The position numbers and the translations under genes are program-made. From the NCBI GenBank assembly GCA_902576125.1, contig CACGUF010000008.1, forward strand, positions 1 to 46,576: 46,576 nt of DNA, given 5' to 3'. The number at the start of each line of letters is the position of its first letter. Position 1 is the stretch's first letter. Positions 1-7,614 of the stretch are shown here, piece after piece. The DNA is from an uncultured Alphaproteobacteria bacterium. GTDB lineage: Bacteria; Pseudomonadota; Alphaproteobacteria; HIMB59; GCA-002718135. The notes beneath the pieces are model-generated. The model worked only from the letters and a program-made list of their open reading frames with translations. It made no database searches and was not told the origin of the DNA.

Positions 1-86
1 CCAAAATACTCTTTATTATCCCAAGTAAACCCCAGAACTTTATCTCTATTTATTTTACCGTACTTTTCTTTTCTTACAGATGTCAT
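1..86 (-). CDS. soxA: Sarcosine oxidase alpha subunit, N-terminal fragment (partial)
   Basis: Reading the minus strand from an ATG at 86-84 gives about 28 codons beginning MTSVRKEKYGKINRD and continuing with VLGFTWDNKEYFG before the window ends. This matches the start of the SoxA family, where a short basic leader precedes the [2Fe-2S]-ferredoxin-like fold of the NAD-binding alpha subunit. Its ATG overlaps the soxD stop by four bases (ATGA), the usual B-D-A order of heterotetrameric sarcosine oxidase operons. Known role: oxidative demethylation of sarcosine to glycine, with transfer of the methyl group to tetrahydrofolate. Too little sequence is present to check the FAD, NAD or folate motifs. 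The call rests on the short N-terminus and strongly on position. Confidence 0.8.
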   Translation of the reverse strand, partial: MTSVRKEKYGKINRDKVLGFTWDNKEYF

Positions 87-367
87 GACTTATTTTTTGT
101 AATTTTTTCAATTTGTGGGTGACATGCTTTAACACTTTTAATTTCATGCGTAATTGTAGATCTCTCTACCTCTAACCAAAGTCTGCAACCATTTGTGTGA
201 TGCCAAGTTTCTTTTTGCATTCCTCTTATATTTTCACGAAAAAAAATCGCCTTTGTCCATTCTGACTCAGGTGCATCAAGTGCTGGATATTTAATAGACG
301 CATCACCACCATAAGTAAACTCACTATGATCTCTCTCGCCACAATATGGACATTTAATTCTTATCAT
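83..367 (-). CDS. soxD: Sarcosine oxidase delta subunit
   Basis: A 94-residue protein starting MIRIKCPYCGERDHSEF. It is the small zinc-binding subunit of heterotetrameric sarcosine oxidase. The zinc ligands expected for SoxD are visible: Cys6 and Cys9 in CPYCG, and the HHTNGC motif near residues 58-63. An upstream in-frame ATG at 430 would add 21 residues inside soxB. It was rejected because the family starts at this methionine and because soxB ends TGA-T-ATG one base before it. The stop overlaps the soxA start (ATGA), so B, D and A are translationally coupled. It acts in the cytoplasm as a structural subunit of the enzyme that converts sarcosine to glycine. Length is typical. Confidence 0.95.
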   Translation of the reverse strand: MIRIKCPYCGERDHSEFTYGGDASIKYPALDAPESEWTKAIFFRENIRGMQKETWHHTNGCRLWLEVERSTITHEIKSVKACHPQIEKITKNKS

Positions 368-368
368 A

Positions 369-1634
369 TCAACCGTGCAATTTTGGATCGGGACCAGCAC
401 CCCGTTCATCAATGTTAATTCCTTTTTCAAATCTCTCTAAGTTATGATTTTGAACATGTTTATGAGGTTTTTCATTGGCAATTAAATCTGCAAAATACCA
501 ACCTGAAGCAGGGCTTGCTTTGAAGCCTCCATAATTCCATCCAGCATTTAGGTATAAATTTGATAGAGGGGTTTTACATATGAAAAAAGACCCGTCCATA
601 GACATATCCATAACACCAGCCCAGTGACGTAAAAGCCGAATTCTACCCAAGCATGGCATTATAGCCATAGCCGCTTCCGCAGTATCTTGAACCATTGGTA
701 AATTTCCTCTTTGAGCATACGACTTATACCAATCTAAATCTCCACCAAAAACCATACTACCTTTATCAGATTGAGAAATATAAAAATGAGCTCCTCCAAC
801 ACCATACACAACTACATGATCTAAAAGAGGTTTAACAGCTTCTGTTACGAATGCTTGAAGCTTGTGAGATTCTATAGGTAAATTTCCAAGGCCAGCCATT
901 TGCCACAAAACAGAAGTATGTCCTGCAACAGCAAATCCCACTTTTTTAGCTTTAAGAGTTCCTCTTGATGTTTCTAAACTTTCAATATTATTTTGTGATC
1001 TCTTAACACCAGTTACCTCACAATTTTGCAATATATCTACTCCTAAACTATCAGCAGCTCTTGCATATCCCCATACTGCTGAATCATGTCTGGCATTACC
1101 CGCTCTCCTCTGAACTGCAGCACCCATAATTGGAAATCTTGCATCATTATAATTTAAATGAGGAATGTTTTTTTTTAGAGTATCTAAGTCCCACAATTCA
1201 GCATCAGTGCCGTGTAAACGCATAATATTATATCTTCTAGCTGCCCCATCTTTTGCTCCAGGACTATGATAAAGTGAGACATGCGCTCTTTGACTAAACA
1301 TAACATTATAATTTAAATCGTGACTCAGATTCTCCCATAGTTTTAATGAATGTTCATAAAATTCATGATTACCAGGCAACATATAATTTGAGCGTACTAT
1401 AGTTGTGTTCCGTCCAGCGTTTCCACCACCTATCCATCCTTTTTCTAAAACTGCTATATTTTTTTTATTATGATTTTTTGCTAAATAATAAGCTGTAGCT
1501 AAGCCGTGTAAGCCTCCTCCTATTATTATTATGTCATACTCTTTTTTTGGCTCTGGATCACGCCACTGTCGGTCCCAGTTTTTTTGACCAGTAAAACCAT
1601 TTTTAAATACATTCCATGCATTAAAACGAGTCAT
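369..1634 (-). CDS. soxB: Sarcosine oxidase beta subunit
   Basis: A 421-residue FAD-dependent oxidoreductase of the DAO fold. The dinucleotide-binding motif IIIIGGGLHGLATAYYLA lies at residues 35-52. GNARHDSAVWGYAR at residues 179-192 contains His183, which corresponds to the histidine that covalently carries FMN in characterised SoxB proteins. This subunit binds sarcosine and passes electrons through FMN to the alpha subunit. Length is normal for SoxB. The ATG at 1634 is preceded by an AGGA ribosome-binding site at a good distance. It is the first gene of soxB-soxD-soxA. In marine Alphaproteobacteria this enzyme finishes glycine betaine breakdown (dimethylglycine, sarcosine, glycine). It could equally use sarcosine released by the creatinase-like enzyme encoded nearby, but that link is speculative. 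Confidence 0.95.
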   Translation of the reverse strand: MTRFNAWNVFKNGFTGQKNWDRQWRDPEPKKEYDIIIIGGGLHGLATAYYLAKNHNKKNIAVLEKGWIGGGNAGRNTTIVRSNYMLPGNHEFYEHSLKLWENLSHDLNYNVMFSQRAHVSLYHSPGAKDGAARRYNIMRLHGTDAELWDLDTLKKNIPHLNYNDARFPIMGAAVQRRAGNARHDSAVWGYARAADSLGVDILQNCEVTGVKRSQNNIESLETSRGTLKAKKVGFAVAGHTSVLWQMAGLGNLPIESHKLQAFVTEAVKPLLDHVVVYGVGGAHFYISQSDKGSMVFGGDLDWYKSYAQRGNLPMVQDTAEAAMAIMPCLGRIRLLRHWAGVMDMSMDGSFFICKTPLSNLYLNAGWNYGGFKASPASGWYFADLIANEKPHKHVQNHNLERFEKGINIDERGAGPDPKLHG

Positions 1635-1648
1635 AAAATTCCTATATC

Positions 1649-1693
1649 CTCAAATATTTTGAGCAAAATAAAAAGTTTCTGATTTTGAAACAA
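1649..1693 (-). promoter_or_regulatory. Candidate soxB promoter with overlapping palindrome
   Basis: Reading toward soxB there is a TTGTTT hexamer (1693-1688), a 17-bp spacer and TATTTT (1670-1665). It is followed by the inverted repeat CTCAAAATATTTGAG (1663-1649: six-base arms, three-base centre), which would span the transcription start. The palindrome lies 15-29 bases upstream of the soxB ATG. The spacing suits a sigma-70 promoter with a repressor site over +1. Both hexamers are weak matches in an AT-rich background, so this is a candidate only. Confidence 0.35.
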
Positions 1694-1785
1694 TTTAAAA
1701 TAAACTTATATCTTTAGCCATTTAATCCTAATTGTAAATGCGCTATATGTAGACAGATTAGCCCATACTTACTAAAAGGAAAATT

Positions 1786-2787
1786 ATGACAACTACGGAT
1801 CTATCTCTTAAAGAAATATATAACCTAGCCTTAAAAACACTTAAATTTAATGGTTGTGATGAACTCAATGCAAAAGCTGTTGCTCATACAGTAACAAATG
1901 CTGAGAGAGATGGAAGCATATCACATGGCCTTTTTAGAATTCCTGGGTATATTGCAGCATTAAAAAGTAAAAAAGTTAAAGGTGATGCTAGACCAAAAAA
2001 TAATTTTTTAACGCAAAACGCAATAAGAGTTGAGGGTGATTATGGGTTTGCTCCTACAGCAATTGAAGTAGGTATTCCTGCATTAATAGAAGTAACTAAA
2101 CAACATGGTGTGGGTGTTCTAACTATTACCAACACGCATCACTTTGCTGCATTGTGGCATGAGACTGAAGCTTTAGCAGAAAATGAATTAATTGGAATAG
2201 CATGCACAGCCTACAAACCAAGTGTTGCGCCTGCTGGAGCAAAAAAACCTTTGTTTGGAACTAATCCAATTTCATTTGCATGGCCCAGAAAGAATAATAC
2301 CCCTGTAGTTTATGACATGGCAACTTCAACAATGGCAATGGGTGAAGTGCAAGTAGCAGCTAGGGATGGTCATAAAGTTCCTTACGGAACAGGGCTAAAT
2401 AAAGATGGTAAAAAAACAGATAACCCATCTGAAATTGCTAATGGCGGTGTTTTATTAACTTTTGGTGATTATAAAGGGTCAGCTATTGCTATGATGATAG
2501 AGTTATTAGCTGCAGGATTAGTTGGCGACTTATTCAGTTTTGAAGCAAAAGATGAAGATAATAATGATGGTGGACCAGCAAGAGGTGGGGAATTTATTAT
2601 GGCTTTATCTCCTCAATTAATTGGTGGTGATAACTGGAATGAACATGCTGAAAAATTTTTTGATCAAATGAAATCGCTTGAAGGTGTTAGGCTACCAGGA
2701 GAAAGAAGACATAAAAATAGATTAGATAGTGGTCCGCGAAATATAAATAAAGAACTAGTTGATAAAATAAAATCTTTATCAGATTAA
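1786..2787 (+). CDS. LDH2/malate dehydrogenase-family NAD(P)H oxidoreductase (DpkA-like)
   Basis: A 333-residue member of the LDH2/YlbC/DpkA family of NAD(P)-dependent dehydrogenases, which have their own fold unrelated to Rossmann LDH. Family features seen are SHGLFRIPGY near residues 46-55 (His47 and Arg51), GVLTITNTHHFAAL at 110-123, the FGTNPISFAWPR substrate/cofactor region, and GDYKGSAIAMMIELLAAGL toward the C-terminus. Members reduce 2-oxoacids (malate, ureidoglycolate) or cyclic imines (delta1-piperideine- and delta1-pyrroline-2-carboxylate). The convergent proline-racemase-family gene 21 bp away makes delta1-pyrroline-2-carboxylate reductase an attractive guess, since 3-hydroxyproline dehydration yields that imine, but the sequence alone does not settle it. 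AAAAGGAAAA before the ATG is a good ribosome-binding site. It is divergent from soxB, and the 151-bp gap holds both promoters. Confidence 0.8.
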   Translation: MTTTDLSLKEIYNLALKTLKFNGCDELNAKAVAHTVTNAERDGSISHGLFRIPGYIAALKSKKVKGDARPKNNFLTQNAIRVEGDYGFAPTAIEVGIPALIEVTKQHGVGVLTITNTHHFAALWHETEALAENELIGIACTAYKPSVAPAGAKKPLFGTNPISFAWPRKNNTPVVYDMATSTMAMGEVQVAARDGHKVPYGTGLNKDGKKTDNPSEIANGGVLLTFGDYKGSAIAMMIELLAAGLVGDLFSFEAKDEDNNDGGPARGGEFIMALSPQLIGGDNWNEHAEKFFDQMKSLEGVRLPGERRHKNRLDSGPRNINKELVDKIKSLSD

Positions 2788-2808
2788 CAATTTAAACAAT
2801 TTAACTTT

Positions 2809-3831
2809 CTAATTTCTTGGCCATGTATCATTTAGTTGATAACCTTCAGGAAAAGGGTCATCATCAGAAATATACATTTCTTGTTCACCAGTTATAAAAG
2901 CTGATCCTTTAATTGAAGGAATAATCATTTTTTTGTTTTCCTCCGTATACTCTTTTGCAATATATGATTCAAAAGTAGAGCCAATAATAGATCTTGAGAT
3001 AAATTTTTCATTTATATGAATTTCATTTTTTTCATGCATGAGGGCCAACCTAGCAGAGGTACCTGTGCCACATGGAGATCTGTCCAATTTTCCAGGTCTA
3101 ATACAAACAGTATTCAAACCTTCTTTTTGTCTTAGATTATTTATTTTTATAGGTTCAATAAATTGACAAAAAGAAATATAATTTAAATCAGGTAAGTTTG
3201 GATGCTGAAAACCCAAGTGATAATTTGCTTCCTTTAAAATTTCTTTAGAAATTTCAACAAATTTTTTAGCATTCTCAGGTTTAATACTTAAATCAAAATC
3301 TTGTGCCTTACAGATAACAAAACTATCACCACCAAAAACTGTGCTAACAATTATTTCCCCAAATGAAGATGTTTGAAGTTTCACATCTACTTTATCAACA
3401 AATGATGGTAGATTGTGAATTTCAACAAAGGTTACTTTTTTATTTTCAACAAATGCTTTTATTGGAATAATACCACCTGGTGCTTCAAGTAAGAATTCCG
3501 TTATTGGCTCTTTTATATCTATAATACCTTTTTCAAGCAGAACAGTAGCTACACAAATACTATTTGAACCACTCATTGGAGGATTATCTTCAGGCTCCAT
3601 TATTATAAAAGCTGCTTTTGCTTTTTCGTTTTTTGGTGGAACTAATAAATTATAATGCTTAAATACCCCTCCTCTAGGCTCATTAAGTAAAAATTTTCTT
3701 AGTTTTTTGTCATCAAATAAATATTTTGATTGTTCTAATATAGTATTGCCTTTTAAATTTATTTTTCCAGATACAACCACATCACCTATTTCACCACAAC
3801 AGTGTGTGTTGTAGAGTTTAATTTTTTTCAT
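2809..3831 (-). CDS. Proline racemase superfamily protein with Ser/Cys catalytic pair
   Basis: A 340-residue protein of the proline racemase superfamily, which includes proline racemase, 4-hydroxyproline 2-epimerase and trans-3-hydroxy-L-proline dehydratase. The first catalytic position, normally Cys in an MCGHG-type motif, is Ser87 in MSGSNSICVATVLLE. The second is Cys254 in LDRSPCGTGTSARLAL. FGGDSFVICK near residues 167-175 is the usual substrate-binding segment. Classical racemases use Cys/Cys and dehydratases of the human type use Cys/Thr. A Ser/Cys pair occurs in a separate branch with hydroxyproline epimerase or dehydratase activity, so the substrate is uncertain. It is the last gene of the operon, and its ATG shares one base with the upstream stop (TAATG). 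The neighbouring DpkA-like gene would fit a product that is delta1-pyrroline-2-carboxylate. Confidence 0.85.
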   Translation of the reverse strand: MKKIKLYNTHCCGEIGDVVVSGKINLKGNTILEQSKYLFDDKKLRKFLLNEPRGGVFKHYNLLVPPKNEKAKAAFIIMEPEDNPPMSGSNSICVATVLLEKGIIDIKEPITEFLLEAPGGIIPIKAFVENKKVTFVEIHNLPSFVDKVDVKLQTSSFGEIIVSTVFGGDSFVICKAQDFDLSIKPENAKKFVEISKEILKEANYHLGFQHPNLPDLNYISFCQFIEPIKINNLRQKEGLNTVCIRPGKLDRSPCGTGTSARLALMHEKNEIHINEKFISRSIIGSTFESYIAKEYTEENKKMIIPSIKGSAFITGEQEMYISDDDPFPEGYQLNDTWPRN

Positions 3832-4985
3832 TAGTTAATTATTAAATCTTCAATAGCTTTCGAGTGATGTGTAATTTGTTCATATCCATCTTCTGTAATA
3901 ATAAAACTATCACCTACTTGACCTCTAAAATCTTTTGCACTACTACCACCATCGACTGCAAAAACCATACCTGGCTTTAAAACTGTTTTATTTCCTACTA
4001 CAAGTTGAGGTTCTTCTAAAAAACTAAAACCTGTTCCTCTTCCACATCTAAAAGTAGGATAAGGGTAACCTTCAGATTGTATAGTTTCTGCATAAGCTGC
4101 ATGAACCTCTTCAGCAGTTACACCAGGACGAAGAACTTCTAAAGCAGCTTGTTGTGATTTTACTGCGACTTCAAAAGCTTTTATTTGATTTTTGTCTTTT
4201 ACTTCTTCAACCCAAAAAATACGATCAAAGCCTAATTTAAATCTATGAAAATTTGCTGATCCACAATAACAAACAAATATAGGATCACCTTTCTTTACTA
4301 ATTTTGTTGAAGCACGATGATGTGTTTTAGGTAAATCCTTTCCTGAGGAAATAGCTGATAAAAAATGAATGTTTGGAGACATATTGATGCTTTTAGGGTA
4401 ATGATCTTGCAATAACTGTGCTGCTTTTCTTGTCCCTGCTTGAGATTGAGCTATAGCAATTTCATATTCTGGTACATTATGCCCAATAACAGATTTTGCA
4501 CCTTCCATCATTGCCATGGCTACTTCACCAGTATGTCTAGCTATTTTTAATTCTTCATCTGATTTAATCATACGAATTTCACTTACAATCGGAGTAATAT
4601 TTTCAAGAGGTTTACCATTCATTAATTCGTTTAAATAATTATTTACAGTTGCATTTATTTTATATTTTTCACAAAATATTTTATTATGTTTATTTATAAT
4701 TTTTGGTAGAAATTCTCTCCACTCATCACCAATACCATCATTCCATGTTTCTATTTTATTTACAGGCGTATCTTCTGGAACTAAAAGAACATCTAATAAA
4801 GGAGTGATTAAGGTACTTTCACCATCTTTTGAAACTATAAGGATTGTTGGACGATTAAAATCCATATGAAGAAAGTCATGGTATCCAGTAAAGTAATATA
4901 AGCTGTCATCATCTGTAATAACAGCCAAATCAATGTTACTCTCTTTCATTCTTTCTACTAATTTATTTAAATTATTTTTAAACAT
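3831..4985 (-). CDS. M24-family non-metal hydrolase, creatinase/ectoine-hydrolase-like
   Basis: A 384-residue protein with the two-domain creatinase/aminopeptidase P architecture. The creatinase-type N-terminal domain includes LYYFTGYHDFLHMDFNRP at about 29-46. The pita-bread domain contains a conserved histidine (His222 in PKTHHRAST, 11 residues before the GD turn, as for creatinase His232). The five metal ligands of true M24 peptidases are not there: the IDAG aspartate is Tyr in VCYCG, the second aspartate is Gly in KLGFDR, the GHG histidine is lost in CGRGTGF, and the two glutamates become Asp (VDGG) and Gly (RGQVGD). This loss is typical of creatinase and of ectoine hydrolase (DoeA/EutD), which hydrolyse amidine or guanidine-type bonds without metal. 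The N-terminal half looks more like creatinase than the Halomonas DoeA I remember. Operon context (EutABC) favours the EutD role. An Xaa-Pro peptidase label would be misleading. Confidence 0.8.
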   Translation of the reverse strand: MFKNNLNKLVERMKESNIDLAVITDDDSLYYFTGYHDFLHMDFNRPTILIVSKDGESTLITPLLDVLLVPEDTPVNKIETWNDGIGDEWREFLPKIINKHNKIFCEKYKINATVNNYLNELMNGKPLENITPIVSEIRMIKSDEELKIARHTGEVAMAMMEGAKSVIGHNVPEYEIAIAQSQAGTRKAAQLLQDHYPKSINMSPNIHFLSAISSGKDLPKTHHRASTKLVKKGDPIFVCYCGSANFHRFKLGFDRIFWVEEVKDKNQIKAFEVAVKSQQAALEVLRPGVTAEEVHAAYAETIQSEGYPYPTFRCGRGTGFSFLEEPQLVVGNKTVLKPGMVFAVDGGSSAKDFRGQVGDSFIITEDGYEQITHHSKAIEDLIIN

Positions 4986-5008
4986 CTTAATATTTTCCTT
5001 TCAAAATT

Positions 5009-6166
5009 TTATGATTTTAATTGCTGTTCTGCTAACTCAACCCAATATGAAGATCCTTTAACTAACAATTCATCGTTAAAATCATAGTCAGCTGAGTGTA
5101 AAGGTCTCCCATGTGATCCAGAGATGCCATTACCCATCAATACAAAACATCCAGGAGTTGATTTTGACATAATAGAAAAATCTTCTGAGAAAGACCTAGG
5201 TTCTATATCACTATTGCATTTATCCGTTCCTAATAAAGAGATTGCAGCTTTTGTTGCTGAATTAACTTGTTCGGGTTGATTAAAAGTCATGGGACAAGTA
5301 GTTTCATATTTAACTTCATAGGAAACACCATGTGCATCACAAATTCCCTTAACTAATTGGCGCATGCTTTGCTCAATGATTGTATTAGTTTTTTCAGAAA
5401 ATGCCCTTGCATCTCCTTTTATTAAACCATTGCCAGGGAGTACATTTTTTTTTCCATCAGTAATAAATTCAGTAACAGATACAACACCTGCTTCTACAGG
5501 ATCTAATTTACGAGAAACTATAGTTTGTAAAGCTATAATTATTTGACTACCAATCGTTATTGTATCTTTGCTCATATGAGGTAAAGCTGCATGACCTCCC
5601 TTACCCTCAATTAATATTTCAAATAAATTTTCACTAGTGGTAATACCTCCTTTTCTAGTACCAAATGTTCCAGTTTCCATACCAGGAATATTATGCATTC
5701 CGTAAACTTCATCAATTGAAAATTTTGTAAATAAACCCTCTTCAATCATCGTTTTTGCGCCAAAAGTATTTTCTTCATCAGGTTGAAAAATAAAATATAT
5801 AGTGCCATCAAAGTTGCCATTTTCTGCTAAATATTTTGCGGCACCTAATAGCATTGTCATATGTCCATCATGGCCACAAGCGTGCATTCTATTTTCAATT
5901 GTGGATTTGTAGGAAAATGTATTTATCTCATTAATTGGTAAAGCATCCATATCCGCTCTTATACCAATACTTTTATTACTGTTTCCTTTTTTTAAAACTC
6001 CCACTACACCAGTTTTAGCAATCCCTTGATGAACTTCTATTCCAAAATCTTTCAACAAATTAGCTACTTTATTTGACGCATATTCTTCTTCAAAACTTGT
6101 TTGAGGATTCATGTGTAAATCATGCCTCCAATCAACTAATTGATTATGTAAGCTTTGGGTCTTCAT
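5009..6166 (-). CDS. M20-family (M20D) amidohydrolase
   Basis: A 385-residue zinc amidohydrolase of the hippurate hydrolase/N-acyl-L-amino acid amidohydrolase group. Metal and catalytic motifs are intact: RADMDALPI (70-78), MHACGHDGHMTML (94-106, with Cys97, His99 and the catalytic-site Asp100), QPDEEN with Glu131/Glu132 (usually PAEE), MHNIPGM with His158, the dimerisation-domain signature GKGGHAALPH, and a C-terminal PLHSADYDF. Family members remove acyl groups from amino acids. In an operon with EutABC and a DoeA-like M24 protein, it sits where an N-acetyl-diaminobutyrate deacetylase (normally the unrelated AstE-type EutE/DoeB) would be expected, so a deacetylase role is inferred. It starts three bases after the PLP-enzyme stop. 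Confidence 0.85.
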   Translation of the reverse strand: MKTQSLHNQLVDWRHDLHMNPQTSFEEEYASNKVANLLKDFGIEVHQGIAKTGVVGVLKKGNSNKSIGIRADMDALPINEINTFSYKSTIENRMHACGHDGHMTMLLGAAKYLAENGNFDGTIYFIFQPDEENTFGAKTMIEEGLFTKFSIDEVYGMHNIPGMETGTFGTRKGGITTSENLFEILIEGKGGHAALPHMSKDTITIGSQIIIALQTIVSRKLDPVEAGVVSVTEFITDGKKNVLPGNGLIKGDARAFSEKTNTIIEQSMRQLVKGICDAHGVSYEVKYETTCPMTFNQPEQVNSATKAAISLLGTDKCNSDIEPRSFSEDFSIMSKSTPGCFVLMGNGISGSHGRPLHSADYDFNDELLVKGSSYWVELAEQQLKS

Positions 6167-6169
6167 AAG

Positions 6170-7612
6170 TTATATATTATTAAATTCTTTAATTTGATTA
6201 TCAAGTGAAAGCATATAATTATAATGTTTATTCCAAAAATTTTGATCTCTTCTTTTCTCAAATTCATTAATATCAATCCCTTGTTGTTCTACCCAGGTAT
6301 AATATCCAAGATTAAAAATTCTTTCTCTTTCTCTTTGATTAAGCTCTAAAGTATTATCTGTAGATATTCCTTTAAGATATTGGCCATATATCTCTGAACA
6401 TGCAGTTTCATCATAAATCCCTTTAAAATCATCTTTTGTTTTTTGCAATTCAGAAAGATACAAATCAGCACCGTCAGTAGCAACGGTAATAATTGCATCA
6501 TTTGCTCCTAATTTCATATATTGAGCTAATTTTATAGAAGCTAGTATATTTGCAATTGTTGAAAAACCAAATTCAGGCAATCTATTAACAAAATTATTAT
6601 CAAAACCTTTTTTTGAAATTAAAAATTTTTTTCCAATTTCTGTATTAAACATGAGGTTAAGATTATTTGTAGCTTGATCAGAAATTCCAACAACAAAATC
6701 AGTATTCATTACATTGTGAATTAATGGAACATGTTTATCACCAATACCTTGAATGTTATGCTCACCGTAACCATTATTAAGCAAAGTTGGACACTCTGTT
6801 GCTTCAACAACTGCAATTTTTGTATTTAAATGTTCTTTTAAATAATCACCTGCAGCTAGTGTTCCGCTTGAGCCTGAGGCACTTACATAAAATCTTGGTG
6901 TTAAATTTGAATCACCTTTTACTTTTAAAAATGATTTTTCAAATGAAGGTCCTGTTACTGATCGATGAATTGCATAATTATAATATTCATCAAATTGATT
7001 AATAATATCATTTTTTTTATCTTTTTTTAACTCATTACAAGCATCATATATTTCTTTAACATTACTCTCTGTACCGGTTGTTTTAATAATATCGTTTTTA
7101 TCCTCCACCCATTTTTCTAACCAAGCGAAGCGTTCTTTACTCATACCTTCAGGTAAGATGGCTACACTTTTTAAACCGAGTATTCTTGAAATAGCGACTC
7201 CTCCTCGACAATAATTACCTGTAGAAGGCCAAACAGCTTTATGATTTTCATAATCAAAAGTACCATTTAAAATTCTTGGCAATAAACATCCGTAAGCTGC
7301 TAAAACTTTATGTGCAGTTATTAATGGAAATAATCTACCAATATTAACAATTATTTTTGCTTCAACTCCTGTAAATTCACTAGGAAGCACAATATGTTCT
7401 GGAACCTGTGAAAAAGAAGAGTGATCTCTATTATTAAACCAATGCACTCTAAATAAATTGAGTGGATCAATTGTATTCTTATCAATATTTTTGAGTTTAT
7501 TTACTATATCTCCATTTATTGAATGAGGATCACAAAGTTCTGAAATGGTTGGTAAAACTACTCCTTTTTTTTTGAAATATTCAGAAGTTTTATTAACAAT
7601 AGCTTGGTTCAT
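6170..7612 (-). CDS. Uncharacterised fold-type-II PLP-dependent enzyme (480 aa)
   Basis: A 480-residue protein related to the cysteine synthase/threonine dehydratase fold but longer than either. The likely Schiff-base lysine is Lys102 in ITAHKVLAAYGCL. A substrate-binding loop STGNYCRGG starts at about 130, and a phosphate-binding loop SASGSSGTLAAG lies at 244-255. An N-terminal extension of about 80 residues and a C-terminal tail of about 100 residues are not seen in ordinary threonine dehydratases. I recognise the family as one usually labelled PLP-dependent beta subunit or cysteine synthase-like, with no defined reaction. It lies directly after eutC (two-base gap) and before the M20 gene. 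The operon therefore contains two different type-II PLP enzymes, and this one may act on a later intermediate. Function unknown. Confidence 0.75.
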   Translation of the reverse strand: MNQAIVNKTSEYFKKKGVVLPTISELCDPHSINGDIVNKLKNIDKNTIDPLNLFRVHWFNNRDHSSFSQVPEHIVLPSEFTGVEAKIIVNIGRLFPLITAHKVLAAYGCLLPRILNGTFDYENHKAVWPSTGNYCRGGVAISRILGLKSVAILPEGMSKERFAWLEKWVEDKNDIIKTTGTESNVKEIYDACNELKKDKKNDIINQFDEYYNYAIHRSVTGPSFEKSFLKVKGDSNLTPRFYVSASGSSGTLAAGDYLKEHLNTKIAVVEATECPTLLNNGYGEHNIQGIGDKHVPLIHNVMNTDFVVGISDQATNNLNLMFNTEIGKKFLISKKGFDNNFVNRLPEFGFSTIANILASIKLAQYMKLGANDAIITVATDGADLYLSELQKTKDDFKGIYDETACSEIYGQYLKGISTDNTLELNQRERERIFNLGYYTWVEQQGIDINEFEKRRDQNFWNKHYNYMLSLDNQIKEFNNI

Positions 7613-7614
7613 GA

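Noticed and set aside
1635-1785. Glycine riboswitch upstream of soxB
   Set aside because: The 151-bp gap is AT-rich and lacks the paired GC-rich helices of a glycine aptamer; only a simple palindrome is present.
3831-4985. Firm assignment of the M24 protein as DoeA/EutD ectoine hydrolase
   Set aside because: The EutABC context fits, but the N-terminal half does not match the Halomonas DoeA sequence I recall and looks closer to creatinase, so only the broader family is called.
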